A stretch of 46,184 bases of DNA from Lachnospiraceae bacterium (GTDB lineage: Bacteria; Bacillota; Clostridia; Lachnospirales; Lachnospiraceae). The notes beneath the pieces were generated by a model. The model saw only the letters and a program-made list of their open reading frames with translations. It ran no database searches and had not been told where the DNA came from. The stretch lies in the NCBI GenBank assembly GCA_017623295.1, contig JAGAPK010000042.1:1-46184 (forward strand), written 5' to 3'. Positions 6,840 to 15,973 of this stretch are shown piece by piece; position 1 is the first letter of the stretch, and each line of letters begins with the position of its first letter. The translations under genes and the position numbers were made by a program.

Positions 6840-8801
6840 ATGAAGTCAATATTAGAAAAAATCGGCAGACATAAGAAAATCGTAATTGCACTTGTGGCAG
6901 TGCTTATCATTGCGGTTACAGCTTCTGTAGTTGTAAGCAATGCGAAAGAGAAGCAGAAAGCGATGATGGCAGAAATGTCGAAGCTGGAAACAGAGCAAAT
7001 TGAGAAACGTACATTGGTTGAAAGTATATCAGCTACCGGTACGGTAACAAGTACAGGCAGTAAGAGTGTTACAACAGATGTAACCGGGGTTGATGTTTTA
7101 GAAGTTAATGTAGAAGTTGGAGATACAGTAAACGAAGGAGATATCCTCTGTACACTTGATACAACAGAACTGGAATTGGATTTGGCAGATGCGCAGACTT
7201 CCTTGAATGCAACACAAGGAACAACCAATATAAAGGTGTCCGAAGCAGAAAGAAGTCTCAGTGAAGCAGAGGAAAGCAGAGATATCAATCTGGAAAGAGC
7301 GGATGAAGATGTAGCAGATGCATGGAATGATTATTTGTTAGCATTAACCGATTTAGAAGAAGCGGAAGATGCATATAATGATGCACAGGCAGCAACAATT
7401 TCTAAAAGTGCAGAATATGAATTAAGTAAAACGAAACTGGCAGAAGCCGAAACAGCTATGAATAATGCGGCAGCAGGTTCCGGTAAAGGTAGTACATATG
7501 AAACCCAGTTTAGCGTGGAAGTAAAAGCACTGCAGGAATATATCAAAAGTCAAAATTTAACTAATATACCGGGTGCACTGGATAAATTATATATTTCTAA
7601 TACAGAATTACAAACATATACTGCAAGTTCGATTGTAGACAGTGCCGCGATGACTGCAGATCAGACGACAGCAATCGATGGATATTTAGGTACTTTAAAA
7701 GGTTATCAGACTGCCTATTTGTCAGCAAGTTCAGCCGATGTAGCATATCAGCAGGCACAGGCTGAGTATCAGACCTTACAGGCAGAAACGACAGAATGGC
7801 AGACCAAATATAATTCAGCAAAACAGACAGAATCAAGCTGTGAAAGTGCTTATGAACAGGCAATTACAGCAGCTAATTCCAAATTGGATGCTTATAATCA
7901 GCAGGTTAGAAGTAAAGAAGATACGGTTCGTAATAGTGACAGTACTGTAAGTACACAGGAAAGCAGTCTTGCATCAACTAAAATAAGTGCAACAACATCC
8001 GGTACTTCTGAAAAGAAGCAGATTAGACAGTACGAAGACCAGATTGAAGCTTGTACGGTAACAGCGCCAATGAGTGGTGTGATAACAGAAGTAAATGTAG
8101 AAGCTGGTGATTCCTATGCGGGTACGACTATTGTTACAATTGAAGATACCAGTGCATATGAAGTTACGGTTGAAATCAGTGAATATGATATCAATAAAGT
8201 AGAAGTAGGGCAGCAGGTTGTTATCAAAACCAATGCAACCGGAGAAGAAGAACTGAAAGGTACGGTAAAAGAGATTGCACCAAGAGCAACCGAAGGTTCT
8301 TCAGAGGTTACTTATACGGTTATTACTTCTATTGATACTCCTTGTGATGCCTTGAAAATGGACATGACAGCAAAACTCAGCATTATTCTGGAAAGCAAAG
8401 AAAATGTCTTGACCGTACCTTATGATGCGGTACAAGAAGACGAAGAAGGAAATTATTATATCGAAGTGGTATCAGAAGATACAACAGCAGTAGCACCGGA
8501 AAATGCAACTGAAATGCCGGAAGATGCACAAATGCCGGAAGGGGAAGCCCAGACAGGAGAAACTTCATTTGAAATGAAGAATAAGGCAATGCCGGGTGGA
8601 GCACCGGATAGTGAAGGAATGCCTTCTACTCAGACAAAAAGAATTATCATTACCAAGGGTATTGAGAGTGATTATTATATTGAAGTCATCAGTGATGAAG
8701 TGACAGAAGGAATGGAAGTCGTTATTCCGGCTACTGAGGGAACAGGCGGATTTGATATTCAGAATATGATGCAGCGTCAGGGACCGATGGGAGGATTCTA
8801 A
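6840..8801 (+). CDS. HlyD/MacA-family membrane fusion protein
   Basis: 653-residue periplasmic-adaptor-type protein anchored by one N-terminal helix (about residues 14-33). The order is a first half of a lipoyl/biotinyl-like domain (VLEVNVEVGDTVNEGDILC), a very long Ala/Glu/Gln-rich alpha-helical hairpin (about 105-395), the second lipoyl half (CTVTAPMSGVITEVNVEAGD), then beta-barrel and membrane-proximal domains. A Met/Pro/Glu-rich insert (APENATEMPEDAQMPEG and onward) interrupts the C-terminal domain, and the protein ends in a Met/Gly-rich tail. In Firmicutes such adaptors work with MacB-type transporters across the single membrane (compare YknX). The next gene starts on the base after its stop. 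Ribosome site AAAGGAGG. Confidence 0.9.
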   Translation: MKSILEKIGRHKKIVIALVAVLIIAVTASVVVSNAKEKQKAMMAEMSKLETEQIEKRTLVESISATGTVTSTGSKSVTTDVTGVDVLEVNVEVGDTVNEGDILCTLDTTELELDLADAQTSLNATQGTTNIKVSEAERSLSEAEESRDINLERADEDVADAWNDYLLALTDLEEAEDAYNDAQAATISKSAEYELSKTKLAEAETAMNNAAAGSGKGSTYETQFSVEVKALQEYIKSQNLTNIPGALDKLYISNTELQTYTASSIVDSAAMTADQTTAIDGYLGTLKGYQTAYLSASSADVAYQQAQAEYQTLQAETTEWQTKYNSAKQTESSCESAYEQAITAANSKLDAYNQQVRSKEDTVRNSDSTVSTQESSLASTKISATTSGTSEKKQIRQYEDQIEACTVTAPMSGVITEVNVEAGDSYAGTTIVTIEDTSAYEVTVEISEYDINKVEVGQQVVIKTNATGEEELKGTVKEIAPRATEGSSEVTYTVITSIDTPCDALKMDMTAKLSIILESKENVLTVPYDAVQEDEEGNYYIEVVSEDTTAVAPENATEMPEDAQMPEGEAQTGETSFEMKNKAMPGGAPDSEGMPSTQTKRIIITKGIESDYYIEVISDEVTEGMEVVIPATEGTGGFDIQNMMQRQGPMGGF

Positions 8802-9506
8802 ATGGATAAAAAAGCAATGATTGAGCTGCATAATATTGTCAAACGATTTTACATCGGAACACCGAATGAGTTAGAGGTTTTAAAGGGAATTGATCTGACT
8901 GTTTACGAAGGGGAGTTTGTAGCGATAGTCGGAGCCTCCGGTTCCGGTAAATCTACTTTGATGAATATTATCGGGGCGCTGGACAGACCGACTCAGGGAA
9001 CCTATACACTAGATGGAGTAGATGTCATTGCAGCGAAAGATACTGAGTTGTCCAAAATCAGAAACCGAAAAATCGGATTCGTTTTTCAGACCTATAATCT
9101 GATTTCCAAAACGAATGCGATTCGAAATGTAGAAATGCCGATGTTGTATGCAGGGATGTCTGGCAGAAAACGAGTAGAAAGAGCGAGAGAACTTCTGGAA
9201 CTGGTTGGAATGGGTGACAGAATGAGACATTTGCCGGAAGAACTTTCCGGTGGACAGAAGCAGCGTGTTGCGATTGCGCGGGCTATGGGAAATGATCCGG
9301 CGATTATTCTGGCAGATGAGCCAACGGGCGCGCTGGACTCCCAGACGGGCAGAAAAGTAATGGACCTTTTTCATAAATTACATGAGGAACAGGGTAAAAC
9401 AATTGTGTTAATTACCCATTCGCCGGAGCTGGCAGAGGAAACACAGAGGGTTATTACCATAAAAGATGGTTGCATTACCGGTGAAAGGAGTGGAACAGGC
9501 AGATGA
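8802..9506 (+). CDS. ABC transporter ATP-binding protein, MacB/LolD type
   Basis: 234-residue nucleotide-binding subunit with Walker [11 protein letters not shown]-loop FVFQTYNLI, signature [14 protein letters not shown], Walker [17 protein letters not shown] and switch His in [10 protein letters not shown]. The FQTYNL and EPTGALDS forms are typical of the MacB/LolD (type VII) ABC branch that works with FtsX-like permeases. It is sandwiched between the adaptor (zero gap) and the permease (4-nt ATGA overlap), so the three are translated together and probably form one complex exporting a peptide, lipid or toxic compound. The substrate is unknown. Confidence 0.95.
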   Translation: MDKKAMIELHNIVKRFYIGTPNELEVLKGIDLTVYEGEFVAIVGASGSGKSTLMNIIGALDRPTQGTYTLDGVDVIAAKDTELSKIRNRKIGFVFQTYNLISKTNAIRNVEMPMLYAGMSGRKRVERARELLELVGMGDRMRHLPEELSGGQKQRVAIARAMGNDPAIILADEPTGALDSQTGRKVMDLFHKLHEEQGKTIVLITHSPELAEETQRVITIKDGCITGERSGTGR

Positions 9507-10792
9507 TGATATTTTATGAAAATATCAGACTGGCATTGTTTAGTCTGAAAGCTAATAAAATGCGTGCTCTTTTGACTATGCTTGGCATTATCATTGGTAT
9601 TGCTTCGGTTATTGCCATTATGACGGTTGGTAATTCATTGACAACTACGGTAACGGATTCCATGTCTTCGATGGGCGCCAATAATATTACTGTCGGATTG
9701 CAGCAGAAAGAACAGGAAGAAGAAGTAACAGATGAGGGGATGAGCTTCGAAGGTAGAAAACCGATGAAAACAGCTGAGGAATCTGATTATTTTACAACAG
9801 AAATGTTAGAGAATTACTGCGAAACCTATGCAGATTCTATTGTAGCACTTTCTGCGACAGAAACATTGGGAAGCGGTCAGATATTGGATGGAGACTTATA
9901 TGCGAACGTGGCGGTTGTAGGAACCAGTCTGGGCTATTTTGCGGCAAATGATACGACTCTTTTATCCGGAAGAATGTTTAGTGAAAAAGAAATGAATGAG
10001 AATGCAAAAGTAGTATTGATTTCGGATAAAGCAGTTGATAATATGTTTGAAGGAGATATTGAAGCAGCAGTTGGAAGTATCGTACAGATTAGCGTAAACG
10101 GACAATATTATAATTTTACGGTTGTAGGTGTATATGAATATGTAGAGTCGGCTATGAGCTTTTCGTCTTCTTCTGATAAAGATGTATCGACGAATTGTTA
10201 TATTCCGCTTCGAACAGCGAAGGACATCAATCATACTACCGGTTATTCACAGTTTACGGTTGTTACAACAGCTGATGTAGATTCGGAAACATTTGCAGAA
10301 GATACGGAACAGTTCTTTAATGTATATTATCGGAACAATCGATACTTTGAAGCATCTGCATTCAGTATGGCATCAATGGTTGAAACGATGACAGATATGT
10401 TGTCTACGATTACAACAGCAATCGCTGTTATTGCAGGAATTGCACTGTTGGTAGGTGGAATCGGTGTTATGAACATTATGCTTGTGTCTATTACGGAGCG
10501 TACGAGAGAAATTGGTACCAGAAAAGCACTTGGTGCACCAAACAGTTCCATTCGTCTGCAATTTATTGTGGAATCTATCGTTATTTGTCTGATTGGTGGT
10601 ATTTTAGGCATTATTCTGGGTGTGATACTGGGAATTGCATTTGCTGATTTCTTAGGAACAGCAGCAGTACCTTCCATAGAAAGTATTATTATATCCTTAA
10701 GCTTTTCTATGGCAATTGGTGTGTTCTTCGGATATTATCCGGCAAACAAAGCAGCCAAAATGGACCCCATTGAGGCGTTGCGATATGAATAA
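9503..10792 (+). CDS. MacB/FtsX-family ABC permease
   Basis: 429 residues. TM1 is at about residues 20-42 with the MacB signature KMRALLTMLGIIIGIASVIAI preceding a large extracellular domain (about 45-300). Three C-terminal helices follow, with GVMNIMLVSITERTREIGTRKALGA and the ending PANKAAKMDPIEALRYE. This is the standard MacB topology (four helices, one big extracytoplasmic domain) and acts by mechanotransmission rather than by a transmembrane channel. The start overlaps the ATPase stop codon. No terminator was found after it, and the aminotransferase gene begins 28 nt later. Confidence 0.93.
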   Translation: MMIFYENIRLALFSLKANKMRALLTMLGIIIGIASVIAIMTVGNSLTTTVTDSMSSMGANNITVGLQQKEQEEEVTDEGMSFEGRKPMKTAEESDYFTTEMLENYCETYADSIVALSATETLGSGQILDGDLYANVAVVGTSLGYFAANDTTLLSGRMFSEKEMNENAKVVLISDKAVDNMFEGDIEAAVGSIVQISVNGQYYNFTVVGVYEYVESAMSFSSSSDKDVSTNCYIPLRTAKDINHTTGYSQFTVVTTADVDSETFAEDTEQFFNVYYRNNRYFEASAFSMASMVETMTDMLSTITTAIAVIAGIALLVGGIGVMNIMLVSITERTREIGTRKALGAPNSSIRLQFIVESIVICLIGGILGIILGVILGIAFADFLGTAAVPSIESIIISLSFSMAIGVFFGYYPANKAAKMDPIEALRYE

Positions 10793-10820
10793 ATTCAGCA
10801 AATTATGAGAGGGAAGAAAG

Positions 10821-11981
10821 ATGCAGAAATTATCGGATAGAACGGCAGGATTTACGGATTCTGTTATCAGACGTATGACAAGAATCTCCAATCAGTATGG
10901 AGCAGTTAATTTATCACAGGGATTTCCTGATTTTGAACCGCCGAAGGAGATTTTGGACAGACTGGAGCAGGTAGCGCATGAAGATTTTCACCAGTATTCC
11001 ATTACCTGGGGAGCACAGAATTTCCGTGAGGCATTGGCAGCGAAGCAGTCACCACTTATGGGAAGAAAAATCGACCCAAGCAGTGAAATCGTTGTTACTT
11101 GTGGTAGTACAGAGGCGATGATGGCAGCAATGATGACGGTTGCCAATCCGGGTGATAAAGTAATTGTATTTTCTCCTTTTTATGAGAATTACGGAGCGGA
11201 CACTATTTTGTCAGGGGCAGAACCGATTTATGTGCCGCTTTATCCGCCGACGTTTCAGTTTAATCCTGATGAGTTGGAAGCGGCTTTTAAGCAGAAGCCG
11301 AAGGCGCTGATTCTGTGTAATCCATCCAATCCTTGTGGCAAGGTTTTTACATACGAAGAGTTAAGTATTATTGCCGATTTAGCGAAGAAATATGATGCGT
11401 ATGTTATTACGGATGAGGTTTATGAGCATATCGTGTATGCGCCGCATAAGCATGTTTATTTTTCATCATTGCCGGGTATGTGGGAGAGAACCATTTCCTG
11501 TAGTTCCCTTTCTAAGACATATTCGATTACCGGCTGGCGTTTGGGTTATATCATTGCTCCACCGGAAATTATAGAAGTAGCGAAGAAAGTACATGATTTT
11601 CTGACAGTAGGAGCAGCGGCACCTTTGCAGGAAGCTGTGATTCCGGGCTTACAGTTTGGGCAGTCCTACTATGATGATTTACAGACAAAGTACACGCACA
11701 AAAAAGATTTGTTCTTAAAAGGACTGGATGATATTGGTCTTGTGCACACCAATCCGGAAGGCGCATATTATGTACTGTTAGATATTTCTGAATTTGGTTA
11801 TGAAAGTGATTTGAAATTCTGTGAAGATTTAGCAAGAGAAGTAGGCGTAGGCGCTGTGCCGGGTTCCAGCTTTTTCAGAGAACCGGTAAATCACTTGATT
11901 CGATTCCATTTTGCGAAGAAGGATGAGACGTTACAGGAAGCTTTAAATCGCTTAGCCGATATTCGGAAAAAATTAAAATAG
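10821..11981 (+). CDS. PLP-dependent aminotransferase, class I/II
   Basis: 386-residue fold-type I aminotransferase. The PLP lysine is Lys232 in SSLSKTYSITGWRLGY. Asn170 in CNPSNPCGK and Asp198 in ITDEVYE contact the cofactor, and the C-terminal LIRFHFAK arginine should bind the substrate carboxylate. NLSQGFPDFEPP near the N-terminus is typical of the subgroup acting on aspartate, methionine or aromatic amino acids. The exact substrate cannot be read from sequence. It sits close behind the efflux operon and just upstream of the Trp T-box leader, so a role with aromatic amino acids is possible but unproven. Ribosome site GAGAGGGAAG. Confidence 0.88.
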   Translation: MQKLSDRTAGFTDSVIRRMTRISNQYGAVNLSQGFPDFEPPKEILDRLEQVAHEDFHQYSITWGAQNFREALAAKQSPLMGRKIDPSSEIVVTCGSTEAMMAAMMTVANPGDKVIVFSPFYENYGADTILSGAEPIYVPLYPPTFQFNPDELEAAFKQKPKALILCNPSNPCGKVFTYEELSIIADLAKKYDAYVITDEVYEHIVYAPHKHVYFSSLPGMWERTISCSSLSKTYSITGWRLGYIIAPPEIIEVAKKVHDFLTVGAAAPLQEAVIPGLQFGQSYYDDLQTKYTHKKDLFLKGLDDIGLVHTNPEGAYYVLLDISEFGYESDLKFCEDLAREVGVGAVPGSSFFREPVNHLIRFHFAKKDETLQEALNRLADIRKKLK

Positions 11982-11983
11982 TA

Positions 11984-12012
11984 TTGACGTAACAAATAGG
12001 TTATGCTATATT
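11984..12012 (+). promoter_or_regulatory. promoter of the trp operon
   Basis: -35 TTGACG (11984-11989), 17-bp spacer, -10 TATATT (12007-12012), starting right after the aminotransferase stop codon. The predicted start near 12019 gives a leader of about 420 nt before trpE. Confidence 0.75.
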
Positions 12013-12231
12013 CTTTTTAACTTAAAAAATAAAATCAGTGAGCAAAAAGAGTACCGGAAGCTGGGACATTACAGAGAGTCGGCGTTGGTGGAAGTCGATA
12101 TGAAGCACTTTTGGGAATGGGTTTGTGAGATGCAGGTTGAAATGTGAAGAGTAGACTGAGCCGTACCTCTGCGTTAAAGAGAAGGATATCGAAGTTGTAT
12201 CCGTAATGAGTCAGATGATTGAATTGGTGGC

Positions 12232-12263
12232 AAGGTATTTTCCGATTGGAAGATACCTTTTTT
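12232..12263 (+). terminator. terminator-like hairpin inside the T-box leader
   Basis: AAGGTATTTTCC / GGAAGATACCTT forms 12 pairs (one T-G) with a 4-nt loop and runs into TTTTTT (12258-12263). It occupies the place of T-box Stem III, but the U-tract makes it look like a working terminator ahead of the regulated one. Confidence 0.55.
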
Positions 12264-12328
12264 GTTTATCAGAAAAGAGGATATCTGATAGGAAGAATTA
12301 CTACCATGAAATGATATGAGAAACAGGG

Positions 12329-12383
12329 TGGCACCACGTGACATACGTCCCTACGAGGAAGTAGTCAGTGTGCCGCTTTTTTT
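12329..12383 (+). terminator. T-box regulated terminator
   Basis: The segment from GGCAC through CGTGAC pairs with GTCA-GTG-TGCC upstream of seven T (12377-12383). It overlaps the T-box element, so terminator and antiterminator are mutually exclusive, as in the standard mechanism. Confidence 0.8.
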
Positions 12384-12440
12384 ATGAAAAATTTTTCAAA
12401 CTCAAAATGCTAAATCGCTTAAGGAAGGCAGGGCATAAAT

Positions 12441-13856
12441 ATGAAAAGAAAATTACGCGCTTACAAAAAGACAGTCAGCATCGTGAATGAAAAAGCAATT
12501 TCTATGTTTGAAGGAATTACCAAAGGGAAAAGGAGTTTTCTGCTGGAAAGTTATGACAAGGACAATGGTCGTTATTCATTCTTTGGCATTGACCCGGAAG
12601 AAATCATTACTTCCAAAGGAAACAGCCTTGTAATTACCAAAGCAGATGGCAGCAGCGAAGTACAGGAAGGAAATCCGTTAGAACTGTTAAAATCGTATTA
12701 TGATACTTTTGAAGTTACCAAAGATGATGGCGAACTGGCAATGATTGGTGGACTGGTAGGAAGCCTTGCTTATGACTTTGTGCGATATTCAGAAGTGCTT
12801 CCGGATAACAACCCGGATGAAATTGGCATTGAAACAATACAGCTTATGTATACGAAAGAGTTTATTATCATCGACCATCAGGCAGAAACCATGACAGGTG
12901 TTGTATTGGAAGAGGATACACCGGAGGGCAGAGTCGTAGGAGAGGCAAAGGCAGCAGATCTGATAGCACTTGTTCGTGAAAACATGAAAGAGAACGAGGA
13001 AAAAACAGTTTTTGTCCATGATGGTAAGATTATTAATAAAACCGATACCTTGGAAGAGTACAGTGAAAAGGTAGAAAAGATTAAGCATTATATCAAAGAA
13101 GGTCACATTTTCCAGACGGTTTTATCTCAGCGTTGGACTATCGAAACAGGACACGATGGATTGACACTTTATAAGGAACTTCGTGAATTGAATCCATCCC
13201 CTTACTTGTATTACTTTAACTTTGGCGATTTCGAAATCATTGGTTCCAGCCCGGAGATGTTAGTAAAACAGACGGATAATAAAGTTTATACATGCCCGAT
13301 TGCAGGAACCAGAAGAAGAGGTCGTGACGAAGAGGAAGACCAGTTACTTCGGGATGAACTTTTACAGGATGAAAAAGAGCGTGCAGAGCACGTAATGTTA
13401 GTAGACCTTGCCAGAAATGATATGGGTAGAATTGCAGAATTTGGTACGGTAAAAGTAACACAGTTTATGAATGTACAGAATTATTCCCATGTTATGCATA
13501 TCGTATCTTTGGTAGAGGGTAAGAAAAAAGGCGAAAGACATCCACTTGATTTGGTAGCTTCTTTCTTACCGGCAGGAACCTTGAGCGGAGCACCGAAGAT
13601 TCGTGCAATGGAGATTATCGATGAATTAGAAAGTGTGCGACGAGGGTTATATGGCGGAGCAACCGGATATATTGGCTTCAACGGTAATATGGATTTGTGT
13701 ATTACAATCCGAACCATGATTAAGAAAGGCAACAAGGTTTATTTACAGGCAGGTGCAGGAATCGTAGCCGATTCCATTGGTGAAAACGAATATCAGGAAT
13801 GTTGTAACAAGGTTATGGCATTAGCCAAAACGCTTGTAGAGGAGGAAAATTTATGA
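12441..13856 (+). CDS. trpE: anthranilate synthase component I
   Basis: 471-residue chorismate-binding enzyme that makes anthranilate with TrpG. The N-terminal LLES motif (34-37) is part of the tryptophan feedback site. Catalytic-domain motifs include FGDFEIIGSSPEMLV, CPIAGTRRRG, ERAEHVMLVDLARND, PAGTLSGAPK and LYGGATGYIGF. The length is near the family norm, and no salvage-type or PabB-type divergence is evident. It is the first gene after the Trp T-box, with ATG 57 nt past the terminator U-run. Its last codons carry GAGGAGG for trpG, whose ATG overlaps the trpE stop (ATGA). Confidence 0.95.
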   Translation: MKRKLRAYKKTVSIVNEKAISMFEGITKGKRSFLLESYDKDNGRYSFFGIDPEEIITSKGNSLVITKADGSSEVQEGNPLELLKSYYDTFEVTKDDGELAMIGGLVGSLAYDFVRYSEVLPDNNPDEIGIETIQLMYTKEFIIIDHQAETMTGVVLEEDTPEGRVVGEAKAADLIALVRENMKENEEKTVFVHDGKIINKTDTLEEYSEKVEKIKHYIKEGHIFQTVLSQRWTIETGHDGLTLYKELRELNPSPYLYYFNFGDFEIIGSSPEMLVKQTDNKVYTCPIAGTRRRGRDEEEDQLLRDELLQDEKERAEHVMLVDLARNDMGRIAEFGTVKVTQFMNVQNYSHVMHIVSLVEGKKKGERHPLDLVASFLPAGTLSGAPKIRAMEIIDELESVRRGLYGGATGYIGFNGNMDLCITIRTMIKKGNKVYLQAGAGIVADSIGENEYQECCNKVMALAKTLVEEENL

Positions 13857-14422
13857 TATTACTCATTGATAATTACGATTCTTTTACTTATAATTTATAT
13901 CAGTATTTCGGTACTTTTACGACAGATATTCACGTGGTGCGTAATGATAAGATTACGATAGAAGAGATAGAAGCATTAAACCCGGATAAAATCGTTTTAT
14001 CTCCGGGGCCAAAAAAACCGAAGGAAGCCGGTATCTGCATGGATGTAGTAAAGCATTTTTTCGATAAAAAGCCGATTCTTGGTATCTGTTTGGGACATCA
14101 GTGTATCGGGGAAGCGATGGGCGGTACGGTTTCTTATGCGAAGAAGATTTTTCATGGAAAACAGAGTAAGATAGAACATGATGGAACCAGTATTTTTACC
14201 GGAATTAATTCTCCAATCAAAGTAGCCAGATATCATTCACTGGCAGTACAGCAGGAAAGTTTACCGGAGTGTCTGAAAATTATGGCTCAGACGGAGGATG
14301 GCGAAATTATGGCAATCCGCCACAGGGAATATCCGGTTATCGGATTGCAGTTTCATCCGGAATCCATCTATACAGAGCATGGGAAAAGACTGATTGAGAA
14401 CTTTGTGAATGATGTTATATAA
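13853..14422 (+). CDS. trpG: anthranilate synthase glutamine amidotransferase, component II
   Basis: 189-residue class I glutamine amidotransferase that supplies ammonia to TrpE. The catalytic triad is visible: Cys79 in GICLGHQ, and His168 and Glu170 in LQFHPES. LIDNYDSFTYNL at the N-terminus and LSPGPKKPKEAG are the usual family motifs. The protein ends right after the amidotransferase domain, so it is not a TrpG-TrpD fusion. This matters because no trpD follows. It may also serve PabB, as in many Firmicutes with a single copy. A 37-nt gap separates it from trpC. Confidence 0.95.
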   Translation: MILLIDNYDSFTYNLYQYFGTFTTDIHVVRNDKITIEEIEALNPDKIVLSPGPKKPKEAGICMDVVKHFFDKKPILGICLGHQCIGEAMGGTVSYAKKIFHGKQSKIEHDGTSIFTGINSPIKVARYHSLAVQQESLPECLKIMAQTEDGEIMAIRHREYPVIGLQFHPESIYTEHGKRLIENFVNDVI

Positions 14423-14459
14423 ATTGATAATTGTGTATTGTAAGAATTGAGGGGGCAGC

Positions 14460-15233
14460 ATGATTTTAGATAAGATTGTGGAAGATAAAAAGAAACGTTT
14501 GGTAGAGCATAAGGCCCGGATTTCCGAAGAAGAGATGAAGGAACTGGCCGCGAATTGTGAAAGAGAAAGTATCAGCTTCTATAATGCACTTGCCAAAGAC
14601 GGACTTTCTATTATCGGAGAATTTAAGAAAGCATCACCAAGTCACGGCAAAATGGATAATAAACTGGAGCTGACTGACCGAATTGATATGTACAATGCTT
14701 CGGTGGATGCGATTTCCTGTCTGACTGAGGAAGATCATTTCCTAGGAAGTGTGGATTATTTCAAGCAGATTCGCAGTATTTCCAATCTGCCGATGATTCG
14801 TAAGGATTTCATTATCGACCCTTATCAGATTTTTGAGGCAAAGGTCATTGGGGCAGATTGTATTCTTTTAATTGCAGCGATTTTAAGTGATCGAGAGTTG
14901 AAATTATTTTATGAGCTTGCGTATGCACTTGGTATGGATGTACTGGTTGAAGTGCATGATGAGCAGGAAATGATGCGTGCGATTGGTCTGGATGCTAAAA
15001 TTATTGGTGTAAACAACCGCAATCTGAAAGATTTCTCGATTGATTTAAATACAACCAAGAAACTGGCAGAAATGTTACCGGAAGAGACGATTCTGGTATC
15101 GGAAAGCGGTGTAATGACCGATGAAGATATCCTTTTTTTGAAACAGTCCAGGGTGGATGCACTGTTAATTGGAACTGTATTTATGGAAGCAGAAAATCCA
15201 CAGGAATTGGCGAAGCATTGGAAGGAATTGTAG
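14460..15233 (+). CDS. trpC: indole-3-glycerol phosphate synthase
   Basis: 257-residue TIM-barrel enzyme that closes the indole ring from CdRP. Motifs include IIGEFKKASPSHG (catalytic Lys), RKDFIIDPYQIFEA (second Lys), LVEVHDEQE, IIGVNNRNLKDF and LVSESGV plus LIGTVFM at the phosphate site. The length is normal. ATG is preceded by GAGGGGG. It follows trpG directly, where trpD would be expected in the common clostridial order. It is separate from TrpF rather than fused. Confidence 0.95.
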   Translation: MILDKIVEDKKKRLVEHKARISEEEMKELAANCERESISFYNALAKDGLSIIGEFKKASPSHGKMDNKLELTDRIDMYNASVDAISCLTEEDHFLGSVDYFKQIRSISNLPMIRKDFIIDPYQIFEAKVIGADCILLIAAILSDRELKLFYELAYALGMDVLVEVHDEQEMMRAIGLDAKIIGVNNRNLKDFSIDLNTTKKLAEMLPEETILVSESGVMTDEDILFLKQSRVDALLIGTVFMEAENPQELAKHWKEL

Positions 15234-15286
15234 AAGAAGGATTGAAAGGCAAAGGTTAAGCTGGAAAATAAAGCAGGGAGAAGCAG

Positions 15287-15973
15287 ATGCGACAGAAGAA
15301 AACCCGGATTAAAATATGTGGTCTGACCTCGGAAGAAGAAGTACGTTGGGTGTTAGAAGAAAACGTGGATTATCTTGGCATGGTACTTTTTTTCCCGAAA
15401 AGCAAACGCAATATCAGTATCGAAAGAGCGAAACAACTACTCGCTGTGTGCAAAGGGATGTGCAGCCATACAGACAATGGTGCAAAGAAGTCTAAGGCAC
15501 AGAAAAAATGTCCGCAGGTGGTTGCTGTTACGGTATCCCCTACACCGGAACAGGTGCAGGAAATTGAGCAGGCAGGATTTGATTTGATACAGATTCATGG
15601 AAAACTTTCGAAGGAAACCTATGAGGCAGTTACAATACCAATTATCCGTGCCATTCAGGTAAAAGAAGGTATGCGAGTAAAAGATAGCGCGCTATCAGAC
15701 ACAGACAATAAAATAGTCGCATATTTGCTGGACGCACCGACACCTGGCAGCGGAAAATCTTTTGACTGGGATGTGCTTGCGAAATTACCAAGAAACGATA
15801 AAATGCTTTTTCTGGCAGGTGGTTTAAACAGTGAGAATGTCAGAGAAGCGATAGCGAAAGGAAATCCCGATGTGGTAGACGTATCAAGCGGGGTAGAAAT
15901 AGATGCAAACGTAGTTGGAAAAGACAGAAATAAAATCAAAGAATTTGTAAGAAAGGTGGAGACAAATGAGTAA
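15287..15973 (+). CDS. trpF: phosphoribosylanthranilate isomerase
   Basis: 228-residue TIM-barrel isomerase. The catalytic Cys is in [10 protein letters not shown] and the catalytic Asp in [16 protein letters not shown]. Phosphate-binding [10 protein letters not shown] and VDVSSGVE complete the site. An insertion rich in Lys and Cys (about residues 64-80, including [14 protein letters not shown]) precedes the strand that usually reads VGVFVN and here reads VAVTVSP. This explains the somewhat large size (family about 205). The 3' end overlaps trpB by 8 nt. Confidence 0.92.
   Translation: MRQKKTRIKICGLTSEEEVRWVLEENVDYLGMVLFFPKSKRNISIERAKQLLAVCKGMCSHTDNGAKKSKAQKKCPQVVAVTVSPTPEQVQEIEQAGFDLIQIHGKLSKETYEAVTIPIIRAIQVKEGMRVKDSALSDTDNKIVAYLLDAPTPGSGKSFDWDVLAKLPRNDKMLFLAGGLNSENVREAIAKGNPDVVDVSSGVEIDANVVGKDRNKIKEFVRKVETNE

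Larger units (their letters stand above)
12019..12383 (+). ncRNA. T-box leader, tryptophan-specific
   Basis: The T-box element AGGGTGGCACCACG (12325-12338) is near canonical and pairs with the NCCA end of uncharged tRNA. Upstream is a long Stem I region whose base pairs around GAGTACC and CCGTACCTC. A specifier-loop sequence GAATGG places codon TGG (Trp) at 12118-12120, which fits the trp genes that follow. Uncharged tRNA-Trp should stabilise the antiterminator and switch the operon on. The exact 5' end and the specifier assignment are read by eye. The 11982-12440 interval holds no gene. Confidence 0.9.

Noticed and set aside
12232-12263. This hairpin as the main trp terminator
   Set aside because: The canonical T-box sequence and its own terminator lie further downstream; this one is kept only as a second feature.
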